64,000 nt of DNA from contig JARKOY010000165.1 of assembly GCA_029975555.1 (NCBI GenBank), forward strand, positions 36,826 to 100,825. Direction: 5' to 3'. Made by a program: the position numbers and the translations under genes. This document shows, in pieces, positions 56,105-64,000 of the stretch. The notes beneath the pieces were generated by a model, which did not search any database, was not told where the DNA came from, and worked only from the letters and a program-made list of their open reading frames with translations. The first letter of the stretch is position 1. Every line of letters starts with the position of its first letter. This DNA is from Spirochaetia bacterium. Its GTDB lineage: Bacteria; Spirochaetota; Spirochaetia; Treponematales; Rectinemataceae.

Positions 56105-56135
56105 TAGTTTGTAATACAAACTAGTTTATAATACA
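56105..56135. promoter_or_regulatory. Candidate operator: inverted plus direct repeat at the transcription start
   Basis: TAGTTTGT-AAT-ACAAACTA is a 19-bp inverted repeat (56105-56123). The 14-mer TAGTTTGTAATACA recurs at 56122-56135 with one change (TAGTTTATAATACA). The site overlaps the start of transcription, ideal for repression by the winged-helix protein encoded in this operon. Confidence 0.6.
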
Positions 56136-56147
56136 GAAAGAACACGT

Positions 56148-56345
56148 ATGGACATATCGGACGAAAAGTTACGTGAATTTGAATCCACGCTCAAAGAGAT
56201 CCGCGATGCGATCCTCAGCGATTCGAGACTGTTCTTAGACCGTGATCTGCGAAGGGTTTTTACCTGGCTCTCTCTGGGGTTCAGCATCGTCATAGCGGGC
56301 TTCTGCATCGCAGGCAACGCATTGATCTCGATGAGAGCATCATGA
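56148..56345 (+). CDS. Small single-pass membrane protein
   Basis: 65 residues with an acidic N-terminal helix (SDEKLREFESTLKEIRDAI) and one membrane helix (about 41-60, WLSLGFSIVIAGFCIAGNAL). No family recognised. Its stop overlaps the start of the winged-helix regulator (ATGA), so it may control or be controlled with it. Confidence 0.65.
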   Translation: MDISDEKLREFESTLKEIRDAILSDSRLFLDRDLRRVFTWLSLGFSIVIAGFCIAGNALISMRAS

Positions 56346-56650
56346 ACCTGCCGGACCTCGACAAAGTCATCCACGAGCGGGCGCGGCTGCGCGTCCTCGC
56401 CTGCCTCGCCTCCCACCCCAGGCATACGAGTTCGTTCACAGAGCTCAAAGAGTCGCTCGACATGACGGCAGGAAACCTTTCGTCGCAGCTTTCGGTCCTC
56501 GAAGACTCGGAGTATATCAATATAGAGAAGAAATTCCACGGCAAAAAACCATTCACCGAGGTTCGGCTTACGGACAAAGGCGCCGAAGCGTTCGAAAAAT
56601 ATATCGAGGCGCTCGACCAGATGATCGCGGCGCTCAAGGCAAAGAAGTGA
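56342..56650 (+). CDS. Winged-helix transcriptional regulator (MarR/HTH_34-like)
   Basis: 102 residues. RARLRVLACLASHPRHTSSFTELK (read in parts), LDMTAGNLSSQLSVLEDSEYI and the wing KPFTEVRLTDKGAEAFEKYI form the winged-helix domain PF13601-like used by small repressors placed ahead of ABC transporters. The neighbouring operator at 56105-56135 suggests autoregulation. Confidence 0.88.
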   Translation: MNLPDLDKVIHERARLRVLACLASHPRHTSSFTELKESLDMTAGNLSSQLSVLEDSEYINIEKKFHGKKPFTEVRLTDKGAEAFEKYIEALDQMIAALKAKK

Positions 56651-56663
56651 CAGGGAGGCTCCG

Positions 56664-57019
56664 ATGGCGCAAGTGATGTTGGCATTACACGACGTGACCA
56701 AGGTATACGGGAAGGGAGAGGGGCGGGTGACCGCGCTCCGTCGCGTTTCGCTGAGATTCGAGCAGGGTGAATTTACGGCGATCGTCGGTCCTTCGGGGTC
56801 TGGAAAGACGACGCTCCTCAACATCATAGGCTGCCTCGATTCTCCGACCGAAGGCGGGCTCGTCTGGAAGGGAGTCCAAATGAAATCGATGGACAAGGCC
56901 GAGCTCGCGGCGTACCGGCGCACGCACGTCTCCTTCGTCTTTCAGTCCTTCAACCTGATTCCTGTCCTCACCGTCACCGAAAATGTCGAGCTGCCGCTCC
57001 TCATTGAGGGGAACCACAA
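56664..57019 (+). pseudogene. Truncated MacB/LolD-type ABC transporter ATPase
   Basis: The frame from 56664 gives about 115 residues of a normal MacB/LolD ATPase: VYGKGEGRVTALRRVSL, Walker A VGPSGSGKTTLLNIIGCLDSP and the Q-loop FVFQSFNLIPVLTVTENVELP. At LPLLIEG (about 57010) homology stops abruptly. The signature, Walker B and H-loop are missing, and the frame continues as unrelated Ser/Arg-rich translation until 57332, past the ileS start. A deletion that removed the rest of the ATPase and possibly a permease is likely. It cannot be an active ATPase. Confidence 0.82.
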
Positions 57020-57022
57020 TAG

Positions 57023-57274
57023 GGGTGGCCGCGGGCTGCACGGCTCTTTCTGCTGGGGACGTGGAGGGTCTCGGAGCTCACGAGCATTTCGGTGCCGCTA
57101 CTCTGGTTCAACGACGCGCGCGTTCTGTCGGCGAGCGTCCTGTCTCAACTCCAAGACATCCTGGGCGGAAGACTTGACCTCTACGCGACGGGGAGCTGGC
57201 TCTTCGCCGCTCCTCCTACAGGCTTCCTCTGGAAATTGGGCGCATCCTGGACCCGCAGTCTGTCCACCTATTGA
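57023..57274 (+). pseudogene. Orphan C-terminal gene fragment behind the ABC ATPase remnant
   Basis: Between a TAG at 57020-57022 and the TGA at 57272-57274 a second frame encodes 83 residues with coding-like composition: ELTSISVPLLWFND, ARVLSASVLSQLQDILGGRLDLY, TGSWLFAAPPTGFLWKLG. It has no start codon or ribosome site of its own near its beginning. It could be the end of a gene whose 5' part was lost in the same deletion. Family not recognised. Confidence 0.4.
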
Positions 57275-57324
57275 AACCTTTTACAACATACAGCATTATT
57301 CCTCAAATCATCGAGGAGGACATC

Positions 57325-60300
57325 GTGTATAAACCTGTTGACCCAAAGGTCAACTTCCCTCAACAGGAAGAATCGGTCGTTCAATTCTGGGAAGAGCGAA
57401 AGATATTCGAAAAATCTATTTCGCAGCGGGAAGGTGCGCCGGAATTCGTGTTCTACGACGGGCCTCCCTTCGCGACCGGGTTGCCGCACTTCGGTCACTT
57501 CGTTCCAGGCACAATTAAAGACATTTTCCCCCGATACAAAACCATGCGCGGATATCGCGTCGAGCGGCGCTTCGGCTGGGACTGCCACGGACTGCCCGTC
57601 GAGACACTCATTGAACAAGAACTCGGGCTCAACTCGAAGACCGACATCGAGCGCTATGGCATCGCGGCATTCAACGAGGCCTGCCGCGCCTCTGTCCTCC
57701 GCTATGTCAAAGAGTGGCGTCAGATCGTCACCCGCCTCGGACGCTGGGTCGACTTCGACCACGACTACAAGACGATGGACCCCGATTACATGGAATCGAT
57801 CTGGTGGGTCATCAAGTCGCTGTGGGACAAAGGGCTCATCTACGAGGGCCACTACATATTGCCGTACTGTCCACGGTGTTCCACGGTCCTCTCGAATCAT
57901 GAACTTTCGCTGGGCGGCTACAAGGATGTCCACGATCCGGCCATCACCATCAGGTTCAAGATACGCTCCGTGCCAACGTCGAACAACGATCCGGCGCTGG
58001 CCGACCTCGCCGACGGCTCGACCTACTTCGTCGCATGGACCACGACGCCCTGGACCCTCCCATCGAACCTCGCGCTCGCGCTGGGGCCGGACATCGACTA
58101 CGTCTGCGTCATAGACGGCGACGAACGCTACATCCTCGCCGAATCGAGATTGGGCGCATACTACAAGCACCCTGAATCGCTCCAGTTCGCATGGAAAAAG
58201 AAAGGGCGAGCGCTCGCAGGTATCCGCTACGAGCCGCTCTTTCCCTACTTCGCATCTCTCTCCGAGAAGGGCGCCTTCGTCACGGTGCTGGGCGACCATG
58301 TCACGACCGAAGACGGCTCCGGCATCGTCCACACCGCCCCAGGCTTCGGCGAGGACGACTACGAGGTGCTGCGCGGCACCGGCATTCCCACCGTGTGCCC
58401 CGTCGACGCCGAATGCAAATTCACCGACGAGGTCCCCGACTACAAAGGCCTCTTTGTCAAAGACAGCGACAAGGCGATCATGGAGCGCCTCAAGCAGGAA
58501 GGCAAACTCATCAAGCGCGAACAGATTCTGCACGCCTACCCCCACTGCTGGCGCTGCGGCAGCCCTCTCATCTACCGGGCGGTCTCGAGCTGGTTCGTCA
58601 AGATAGAACCTGTCAAAGAGGCCATGCTCAACGCGAACAAGAGTATCTATTGGGTGCCCTCGCACATCCGCGACGGTCGTTTCGGCAAGTGGCTCGAAAA
58701 CGCGCGCGACTGGGCGATCAGCCGCAACCGCTACTGGGGCAATCCGCTGCCCATCTGGAAGTGCGATCGCTGCGGCAAGACCGTCTGCGTCGGGTCCCGC
58801 AAGGAACTCGCGGACTTAGGCGGAGACGTGCCGGAAGACCTCCACAAACACTACATCGACAAGGTGACGCTTCCTTGCTCCTGTGGAGGCACGATGCACC
58901 GCATTCCCGAAGTCCTCGACTGCTGGTTCGAGTCAGGCTCGATGCCCTATGCGCAGAACCACTACCCTTTCGAAAATAAACAGAAATTCGAAGAGAACTT
59001 TCCTGCCGACTTCATCTGCGAGGGGCTCGATCAGACCCGCGGCTGGTTCTACACACTGACTGTGCTGGCGGCAGCCCTCTTCGACAAACCGGCATTCAAG
59101 GCGTGCGTCGTCAACGGGCTTGTGCTCGCCGAAGATGGCAAAAAAATGTCCAAGAGCCTGCGCAACTACACTGATCCCTCAGAGGTGATGAACAAGTTCG
59201 GCGCCGACGCACTGAGGCTCTTTCTCATGAATTCGGCCGTGACCAAGGCGGAAGACCTCTGCTATTCTGACGAAGGTGTGAAGGAAGTGCTCAAAAGCGT
59301 CCTCATTCCGCTCTGGAACGCCTACAGCTTCTTTGTCACCTACGCCAACATCGATGGATTCGTCGCCGATGGCTTCGACTGCACCGACGTAGAAAATCCG
59401 CTCGACAAGTGGATCCTCTCGGTGTGCGAAAAACTGATCGCCGACGTCACCGCGGGGCTGGAAGTCTACGACCTGCAGGCCGCAATCGGCCCGATGGTCG
59501 AATTCGTCGACAGTCTCAACAACTGGTATATCCGCCGCTCGCGGCGCCGCTTCTGGAAGTCTGAAAACGACGCGGACAAGAAGAGCGCGTACAAGACCCT
59601 GTACAGAGTACTGCGCCGCCTGACCTTGGTGATGGCCCCTGTCATTCCCTTCGTCACGGAGGCCATCTATCAGAACCTTAAGCTCGAGGGCGAACCGGAA
59701 TCGGTCCACCTCCTCAGCTGGCCTGCCGAAGAAGTACAGTATCGGAACTTCGGGCTGGAACGGGATATGCGCATCGTCCGTCAGGCCGTTTCGATGGGGC
59801 GCGCACTCCGCGTCGCCAACGACCTCAAAATCCGCCAGCCCCTCGCCTCGGTGCAGCTCATAACTCGCGAGACCGAAGAGCAGGAAGTGTTGAAGCGCAT
59901 GGAGGACATCCTCCGCGAAGAGCTCAATGTCAAAACCGTCGTGGTGCACGAAAAGGAAGAAGACCTCGTGGAATACCACGCGAAGGCGAACTTCCGCGTG
60001 CTCGGCAAGGAGCTCGGCCCGGACATGAAAGAGGCGGCGGCGAGAATCGCTGCGCTGGACACTGAGGAGATCGTGCGCATCCTGAACGGAGAGACCGTGT
60101 CCCTCACGCTCCGGTCCGGCAAGACCATCGGCCTCGACAAAGACCGCGTCGACATCGTCCGCGAAGAAAAGCAGGGGCTCAAGGTGCTGAACGAAGGCAC
60201 TCTCACCGTAGCCCTCGACACGACCATCACGGCGGAGCTCCTCCATGAGGGCTATGTGCGCGACCTCATCCGCGGCATTCAGAATGCCCGCAAGGAAGCA

Positions 60301-60492
60301 GGCCTGGCAGTTACCGACCGGATCGCGCTGACGGTGTCTGGCGACGAAGACCTCCGCGCTGCGCTCGATCAGTTCAGACACCTCGTCGCCGAGGAGACGC
60401 TCGCGGTGAAGCTCGAGTGGTCCGCCCAAGCAGGCGGAACCCCGGTGGAAGCCGGCGAAAAGACCTGGACGGTGAGCCTCGCGAAGGCCTGA
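57325..60492 (+). CDS. ileS: Isoleucyl-tRNA synthetase, eukaryotic-like type
   Basis: 1055 residues, class Ia. The HIGH region reads GPPFATGLPHFGHFVPG and KMSKS reads GKKMSKSLRN. The form PPFATGLPHxGH and the C-terminal architecture are those of the eukaryotic-like IleRS clade (often mupirocin-tolerant) rather than the E. coli type. Editing domain VAWTTTPWTLPSNLALA is present. Start is the GTG at 57325 with GAGGAGGA upstream; the TTG at 57271 has no site. The start lies 50 bases after the gene fragment. Confidence 0.95.
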   Translation: MYKPVDPKVNFPQQEESVVQFWEERKIFEKSISQREGAPEFVFYDGPPFATGLPHFGHFVPGTIKDIFPRYKTMRGYRVERRFGWDCHGLPVETLIEQELGLNSKTDIERYGIAAFNEACRASVLRYVKEWRQIVTRLGRWVDFDHDYKTMDPDYMESIWWVIKSLWDKGLIYEGHYILPYCPRCSTVLSNHELSLGGYKDVHDPAITIRFKIRSVPTSNNDPALADLADGSTYFVAWTTTPWTLPSNLALALGPDIDYVCVIDGDERYILAESRLGAYYKHPESLQFAWKKKGRALAGIRYEPLFPYFASLSEKGAFVTVLGDHVTTEDGSGIVHTAPGFGEDDYEVLRGTGIPTVCPVDAECKFTDEVPDYKGLFVKDSDKAIMERLKQEGKLIKREQILHAYPHCWRCGSPLIYRAVSSWFVKIEPVKEAMLNANKSIYWVPSHIRDGRFGKWLENARDWAISRNRYWGNPLPIWKCDRCGKTVCVGSRKELADLGGDVPEDLHKHYIDKVTLPCSCGGTMHRIPEVLDCWFESGSMPYAQNHYPFENKQKFEENFPADFICEGLDQTRGWFYTLTVLAAALFDKPAFKACVVNGLVLAEDGKKMSKSLRNYTDPSEVMNKFGADALRLFLMNSAVTKAEDLCYSDEGVKEVLKSVLIPLWNAYSFFVTYANIDGFVADGFDCTDVENPLDKWILSVCEKLIADVTAGLEVYDLQAAIGPMVEFVDSLNNWYIRRSRRRFWKSENDADKKSAYKTLYRVLRRLTLVMAPVIPFVTEAIYQNLKLEGEPESVHLLSWPAEEVQYRNFGLERDMRIVRQAVSMGRALRVANDLKIRQPLASVQLITRETEEQEVLKRMEDILREELNVKTVVVHEKEEDLVEYHAKANFRVLGKELGPDMKEAAARIAALDTEEIVRILNGETVSLTLRSGKTIGLDKDRVDIVREEKQGLKVLNEGTLTVALDTTITAELLHEGYVRDLIRGIQNARKEAGLAVTDRIALTVSGDEDLRAALDQFRHLVAEETLAVKLEWSAQAGGTPVEAGEKTWTVSLAKA

Positions 60493-60517
60493 GCCTCAGA
60501 GAGCCTGCCCCATGGAC

Positions 60518-61687
60518 TCACTCGAAAAGGTCGGCGGACAAAAGCATTGAACTGAGATATGGTTTCAGTTCTCGCCAAGGCAGCACGAGGACGAATTCTC
60601 CCATATACCACGGGGCGATCTGATACCGGTCATATTCGAAACCGATGCCGCTCCGGCAGAGAAAGACGTTCTCTGACGGCGCGATGTCCGGCTCGAAGAA
60701 CCCCAAGGTCCTCAGGTCGATCGGACCTCGAGCGCTGCCGGCAGCATCTGCCTCGTCGCCCGAACCACCGGCGGCGAGCGTGGCCTTCCTTTGCGCGTCT
60801 TGGAAGCTGCGCTGCCTCAAAAGCTCGGCCTTGAGAATTGGAGAGAGGTCTGTTTTCCAACTTTTCCCCGCAAACACATCGCCGATGCCGAGCCGCCGCC
60901 CCGTCCTGCGGTCGATGACGTCGAATGAAGTCGAGGCGGCGCCGTGGGCCCCTCCTTCAAAGAGATAGTGCTGCGTCGCGACGCTCACGAAACGCTCAGA
61001 AATAAAGACGGGGTATTGAATCTCTTCATATTCGAGGGAGACAGCGGGACGCTGCGACTGTCCTGAGAGACTTCGATGCAGCTCGATGGAAGCCGCTTCC
61101 TGCTGCGCGCGCACGAAGGCCGCCCTCTGGTATGGAGATTTCCCTCGCCTCAACACCTCGTCGAAGACACGAAGCTGGGACCTCCGACGCACGCTGAGAT
61201 ACTGAAGACGAAGCGACATGCTGCGGTCTTCTTCCTGCGTCGTATACCGTGCGGCCACAAGTTGTAAGCCTTTCGCATCCTTGAGACGGTTTGCAATGAT
61301 CCTCACTTCTTCCGGTTTTCCACCTCCCCCGCGCTCGGCCCAGGCAAGAGGGGTGTAGCGCACTTCGATCGAAGAGCCCCGCGTCACGGCGTTTAACTCG
61401 ACCCCGTTCATGCCTCCGTCGCCCAGAGAGAGCGTCCACAGGTCCCCTTTTCTCCCGGCTTCCACGATCCTTCCGTAGATCCCCTGCGCTTCCCACTCGA
61501 GAAATCCTTGGGCCCTGTCGTCGTTCGACACGATGACTAGACGAAACCCCTCGCCCTGATTTTCCCAAGCGTTGAGCTTCGAAGGTATCCGCACGAACCC
61601 TTCCGGAAAAGGAGGAGCAACAGCCTCACAGCCCGAGGCGAAAAGAGAAAGCGCGCAGAGGACGACGACCTTCCCCAACAGCGCCAT
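60518..61687 (-). CDS. Lipoprotein with a C-terminal DUF3298 domain
   Basis: 389 residues. Signal peptide with lipobox LFASGC (Cys at about residue 20 from the ATG at 61687), so it is lipid-anchored. The C-terminal part has YLFEGGAHGAASTSFDVIDRRTGRRLGIGDVF, typical of DUF3298/RsiV-like extracytoplasmic domains (given here in overlapping parts: EGGAHGAAST, DRRTGRRLGIGDVF). An ATG at 61765 would add 26 residues and has TATAAA seven bases upstream, but would push the signal peptide inside. Function unknown. Convergent with ileS (25 bases apart). Confidence 0.78.
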   Translation of the reverse strand: MALLGKVVVLCALSLFASGCEAVAPPFPEGFVRIPSKLNAWENQGEGFRLVIVSNDDRAQGFLEWEAQGIYGRIVEAGRKGDLWTLSLGDGGMNGVELNAVTRGSSIEVRYTPLAWAERGGGGKPEEVRIIANRLKDAKGLQLVAARYTTQEEDRSMSLRLQYLSVRRRSQLRVFDEVLRRGKSPYQRAAFVRAQQEAASIELHRSLSGQSQRPAVSLEYEEIQYPVFISERFVSVATQHYLFEGGAHGAASTSFDVIDRRTGRRLGIGDVFAGKSWKTDLSPILKAELLRQRSFQDAQRKATLAAGGSGDEADAAGSARGPIDLRTLGFFEPDIAPSENVFLCRSGIGFEYDRYQIAPWYMGEFVLVLPWRELKPYLSSMLLSADLFE

Positions 61688-61916
61688 CGGCCAATGACAG
61701 TGTCCAAGGATATGCCTTCCGCTCATAAACCACACAGCTCCTGCCGATACTATAGCTGAAAGCATATCTATTTTTATAGTCTTTATGAAAAAACTGTGTT
61801 GTCCTGAAACCGAAGTGATATAATTATGTGTGTAGACGACTGCGATTCTCGTTTTTTTGAAGAAAATGGAATAGGCAGAGGAGGCAACGGAGAAAAAAGA
61901 AATTTTGTTTTCCTTG

Positions 61917-61945
61917 TTTACTCGATCGCAATATGGTTATATCAT
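61917..61945 (+). promoter_or_regulatory. Predicted promoter of the repeat lipoprotein gene
   Basis: TTTACT (61917-61922), 17-base spacer, TATCAT (61940-61945). It is part of the 295-base AT-rich gap 61688-61982, which otherwise contains no gene I can support. Confidence 0.55.
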
Positions 61946-61982
61946 TAGTCAAAAGACTGTATATCATCCCAGGAGGGTAGTG

Positions 61983-64000
61983 ATGAAATTTGTGAAACGG
62001 TTTCTCCCTCTGATAGTGGTAGTCGCCTTGATTTTTGCATCATGCGCTACCAACACCGGTCAGGTGCCAACGGGAGCAGAGACACCGCCTGTGGTTCAGG
62101 CTCAACCTCAAGCGCAACCCAAGGTCGAGCCTCAAGCACAACCCCAGCAACCTTCTGTAGAGAAATACGTGCTGCAGAATTTATTCCAGCAGGCCAATAG
62201 TTTGAAGGCCGAAGCGACAGACTTCGACTTGAATTCAGTGTATCCCGACGGTTTCCTCGCCGCGAACAACAAGCACGACGCCGTGGCCGCACGATACCAA
62301 GAGCTTGTCGAGGCTCCGGCCGAGTACGATGGCGTGAAGGCATACCCACTGAAACAAGACCTGGAAGACCTCGTTGCGGCATGGACCGGGGTCGTTGAGA
62401 AGGGCCTGCCACTCCGCGCAGATGCAGAGAAGAATGCAGCGGATGAGGCGAGAATGTCGGCGATGAACGCCGATGCGCCCACACAGGCGTCGGCACAGTA
62501 CGACGCGGGTCTGCAGGATTACGCACAGGCTTCGACGGCATACGATGCCGCCGATTTCAAGGGGGCCATTGCCTCGTACCGACTCGCCGCTGCCGCGTTC
62601 GATAGCGCAGCCGCAGCCGCACAGGTGAACACGCTGCGTGAGGACATCGAGAAGAACGGCTATGCAGAATACGAAAGCATTCGGATGTATTTCTCGATGG
62701 GCGAGGACAAGTACCAAGAGGCCCAGGACCTGTGGCAGAAGAACACGCTCGAGGACATGAAAGCCTCGACGGCCGCCTTCAAAGAGGCCCAGAGCTATTA
62801 TTCCTTCGTACAGAGCAAGGGCTCCGAGCTCAAGGCGCTTGAAGGCAAGGACAAGGCCGCAGCGGCCCAGGGGGAAGCTCTCGCAGTGAAAGCCGACATC
62901 AATGCCCCCGACGATTACCAGCAGGCTCTGGATATCCTGGCGGAAGCCGACAAAAACATGGATGACGGCAGCTATGTGAGCGCCTATTCCTTGTATTTAG
63001 ATGCGGCGAACGCGTTTGAGGCCGCCCGGGATGTAACCAGCGCCAAAGCGCAGGATGTCGCCGACGCCATCGCGAAGGCAGAAAGCGGCTTTACAGAGGC
63101 GAAAGAAAGGGCTTCCGAACTCGGACTGGAAGAGAACATCTACCTCACCGCCGCCGCCGAACACCTCGAGAAGGCCAAGGCCCTCAATGAAGAAATACTT
63201 TACAACGACGCACTGTTCGAAGCCAACGAAGTCTTCAACTACATCGGCCTGTCTGACAACTTTGTGCAGGAAGAGTCCCAGACACGAGAAAAGGCCCGCA
63301 TCGAGCAGCTTGAAAAAGATAAGGCCGCCGCTGACGCTGCGATCGCCGACGCAAAAGTGCGCATGGCATGGGCCGACGACGTGGATCTCAAGTCGGACTA
63401 TCCGCAACAATACACCGATGCAGCCAGCTCCATGGCAGCCGCAGAAAAGGCCTACGCCGTCGAGAAATATGTGCCAGCAAAGACTCTTGCGGAGGCTGTA
63501 TCCACGACGCTCTCCGACGAGTTCCAGCAGCAAGTGTTGGCCGCCAGAGAAGTAGCAAGGCAAAAGGCTGCCCAGGCTGAAGAAGAAGCCCGCCAGAAGG
63601 CAGCCCAGAAGGCCTTCGAGAAGGGAGCCGCCGACGCCGCGATTGCCGATGCCGAGACGAGAATGGCCTGGGCCAACGAGTCTCAGGTGCGCACCGACTA
63701 CCCGGATCAATACAAGGAAGCGAGCGTCGCAATGGTGGGCGCCTATGTCGCCTATGGCAACGAAGATTATGTGCTCTCGAAAGAAAAGGCCGAAGAAGTC
63801 TCCGCCATCTTCTCCGATGATTTCCAGGCTCAGGTAGCCTCGGACCGCGCCGCAAAGGAGCAGCTTGCCAAGGACAAGGCGGTTGCGGACGAGGTGCTGC
63901 CGAAGGCCCGCGACCGCATGGCATGGGCGGATCAGAATTCCATCAAGGCCGACTATCCCACCCAATACAACGCTGCTGCTGCCTCGATGACCGCCGCAGA
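61983..64000 (+). CDS. Large Ala/Glu-rich repeat lipoprotein, 3' end outside the window
   Basis: 672 residues are visible and the frame is open at the window end. A lipoprotein signal (MKFVKRFLPLIVVVALIFAS, Cys21) is followed by a Gln/Pro linker (QAQPQAQPKVEPQAQPQQP) and then long alpha-helical, Ala/Glu/Lys-rich sequence with many TPR- or coiled-coil-like helices. From about residue 455 a repeat appears three times, marked by RMAWA at 63360, 63660 and 63915 (periods 300 and 255 bases), with DYPxQY and SDxFQxQV in each. AGGAGGG precedes the ATG by five bases. Probably a surface- or periplasm-facing spacer lipoprotein of the spirochaete envelope. Confidence 0.85.
   Translation, partial: MKFVKRFLPLIVVVALIFASCATNTGQVPTGAETPPVVQAQPQAQPKVEPQAQPQQPSVEKYVLQNLFQQANSLKAEATDFDLNSVYPDGFLAANNKHDAVAARYQELVEAPAEYDGVKAYPLKQDLEDLVAAWTGVVEKGLPLRADAEKNAADEARMSAMNADAPTQASAQYDAGLQDYAQASTAYDAADFKGAIASYRLAAAAFDSAAAAAQVNTLREDIEKNGYAEYESIRMYFSMGEDKYQEAQDLWQKNTLEDMKASTAAFKEAQSYYSFVQSKGSELKALEGKDKAAAAQGEALAVKADINAPDDYQQALDILAEADKNMDDGSYVSAYSLYLDAANAFEAARDVTSAKAQDVADAIAKAESGFTEAKERASELGLEENIYLTAAAEHLEKAKALNEEILYNDALFEANEVFNYIGLSDNFVQEESQTREKARIEQLEKDKAAADAAIADAKVRMAWADDVDLKSDYPQQYTDAASSMAAAEKAYAVEKYVPAKTLAEAVSTTLSDEFQQQVLAAREVARQKAAQAEEEARQKAAQKAFEKGAADAAIADAETRMAWANESQVRTDYPDQYKEASVAMVGAYVAYGNEDYVLSKEKAEEVSAIFSDDFQAQVASDRAAKEQLAKDKAVADEVLPKARDRMAWADQNSIKADYPTQYNAAAASMTAA

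Noticed and set aside
57268..58665. A 465-residue frame antisense to ileS (and 59179-60429)
   Set aside because: Shadow frames of ileS; no motif or start site.
62082..62160. Short CAACCTCAAGC-type repeats as a possible CRISPR or integration repeat
   Set aside because: They encode the Gln/Pro linker of the lipoprotein in frame and have no spacer structure.

Overview
The window is a dense bacterial chromosome segment (GC roughly 58 percent by eye, 1-4 base operon overlaps, no IS element, phage gene, CRISPR array or rRNA). A BMP/PnrA nucleoside-type ABC system, many spirochaete-style lipoproteins and hypothetical proteins, and c-di-GMP enzymes suggest a member of Spirochaetota related to Treponema or Rectinema. 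This is inferred from gene content and is not proven. No gene-free gap exceeds 300 bases.

Layout. 1-131 is the tail of a glutamine-amidotransferase-like hydrolase. 210-4662 (minus) is a cell-envelope operon: nagA, alr, a dapF-like gene with both catalytic cysteines changed to serine, and an M20 amidohydrolase. 4746-7667 holds a HAD phosphatase, tRNA-Leu(UAA), a cyclic-nucleotide-binding protein and a GGDEF protein. 7789-15549 holds a BMP-type ABC transporter (two permeases and a double ATPase). Its binding protein is separated from them by pstS-pstC-pstA, and no pstB is present. 15696-19662 is valS, an alarmone-hydrolase-like HD protein and deoC.

19810-33348 is the most unusual region, a large acyl-thioester island. 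A minus-strand operon encodes a FabH-like ketosynthase, a complete Liv-type ABC importer, an alpha/beta hydrolase and an SCP2-type thiolase. The divergent plus-strand operon encodes a double-headed TetR regulator, a second FabH-like protein that has lost the catalytic His and Asn, and a CoA-transferase. The two promoters face away from each other around an almost perfect 57-bp palindrome. An acyl-CoA synthetase lies at the far end. I infer coordinated import and CoA-dependent breakdown, or remodelling, of an unidentified carboxylic acid.

33522-42861 carries TatD, a ThiF/TcdA-like E1 enzyme, a metal-dependent hydrolase, HD and HD-GYP proteins, pepP, an XRE regulator and an M16-like protein without zinc ligands. 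42972-48457 is rel-prmC-prfA, divergent from serS. 48493-51801 is rpsP-khpA-rimM-trmD-rplS followed by yraN and two small unknown genes. 51981-57274 holds a dihydrouridine synthase, a second acyl-CoA synthetase, a DUF4097-like protein, and a small winged-helix operon ending in a truncated ABC ATPase. 57325-64000 is a eukaryotic-like ileS, a DUF3298-type lipoprotein and a long repeat lipoprotein that runs off the window.

A recurring promoter theme: several genes without a Shine-Dalgarno sequence (nagA, the HAD gene, acyl-CoA synthetase 1, pepP, prfA, serS, dus) have a -10 hexamer ending only 6-8 bases before the start codon. This predicts leaderless or nearly leaderless mRNAs.
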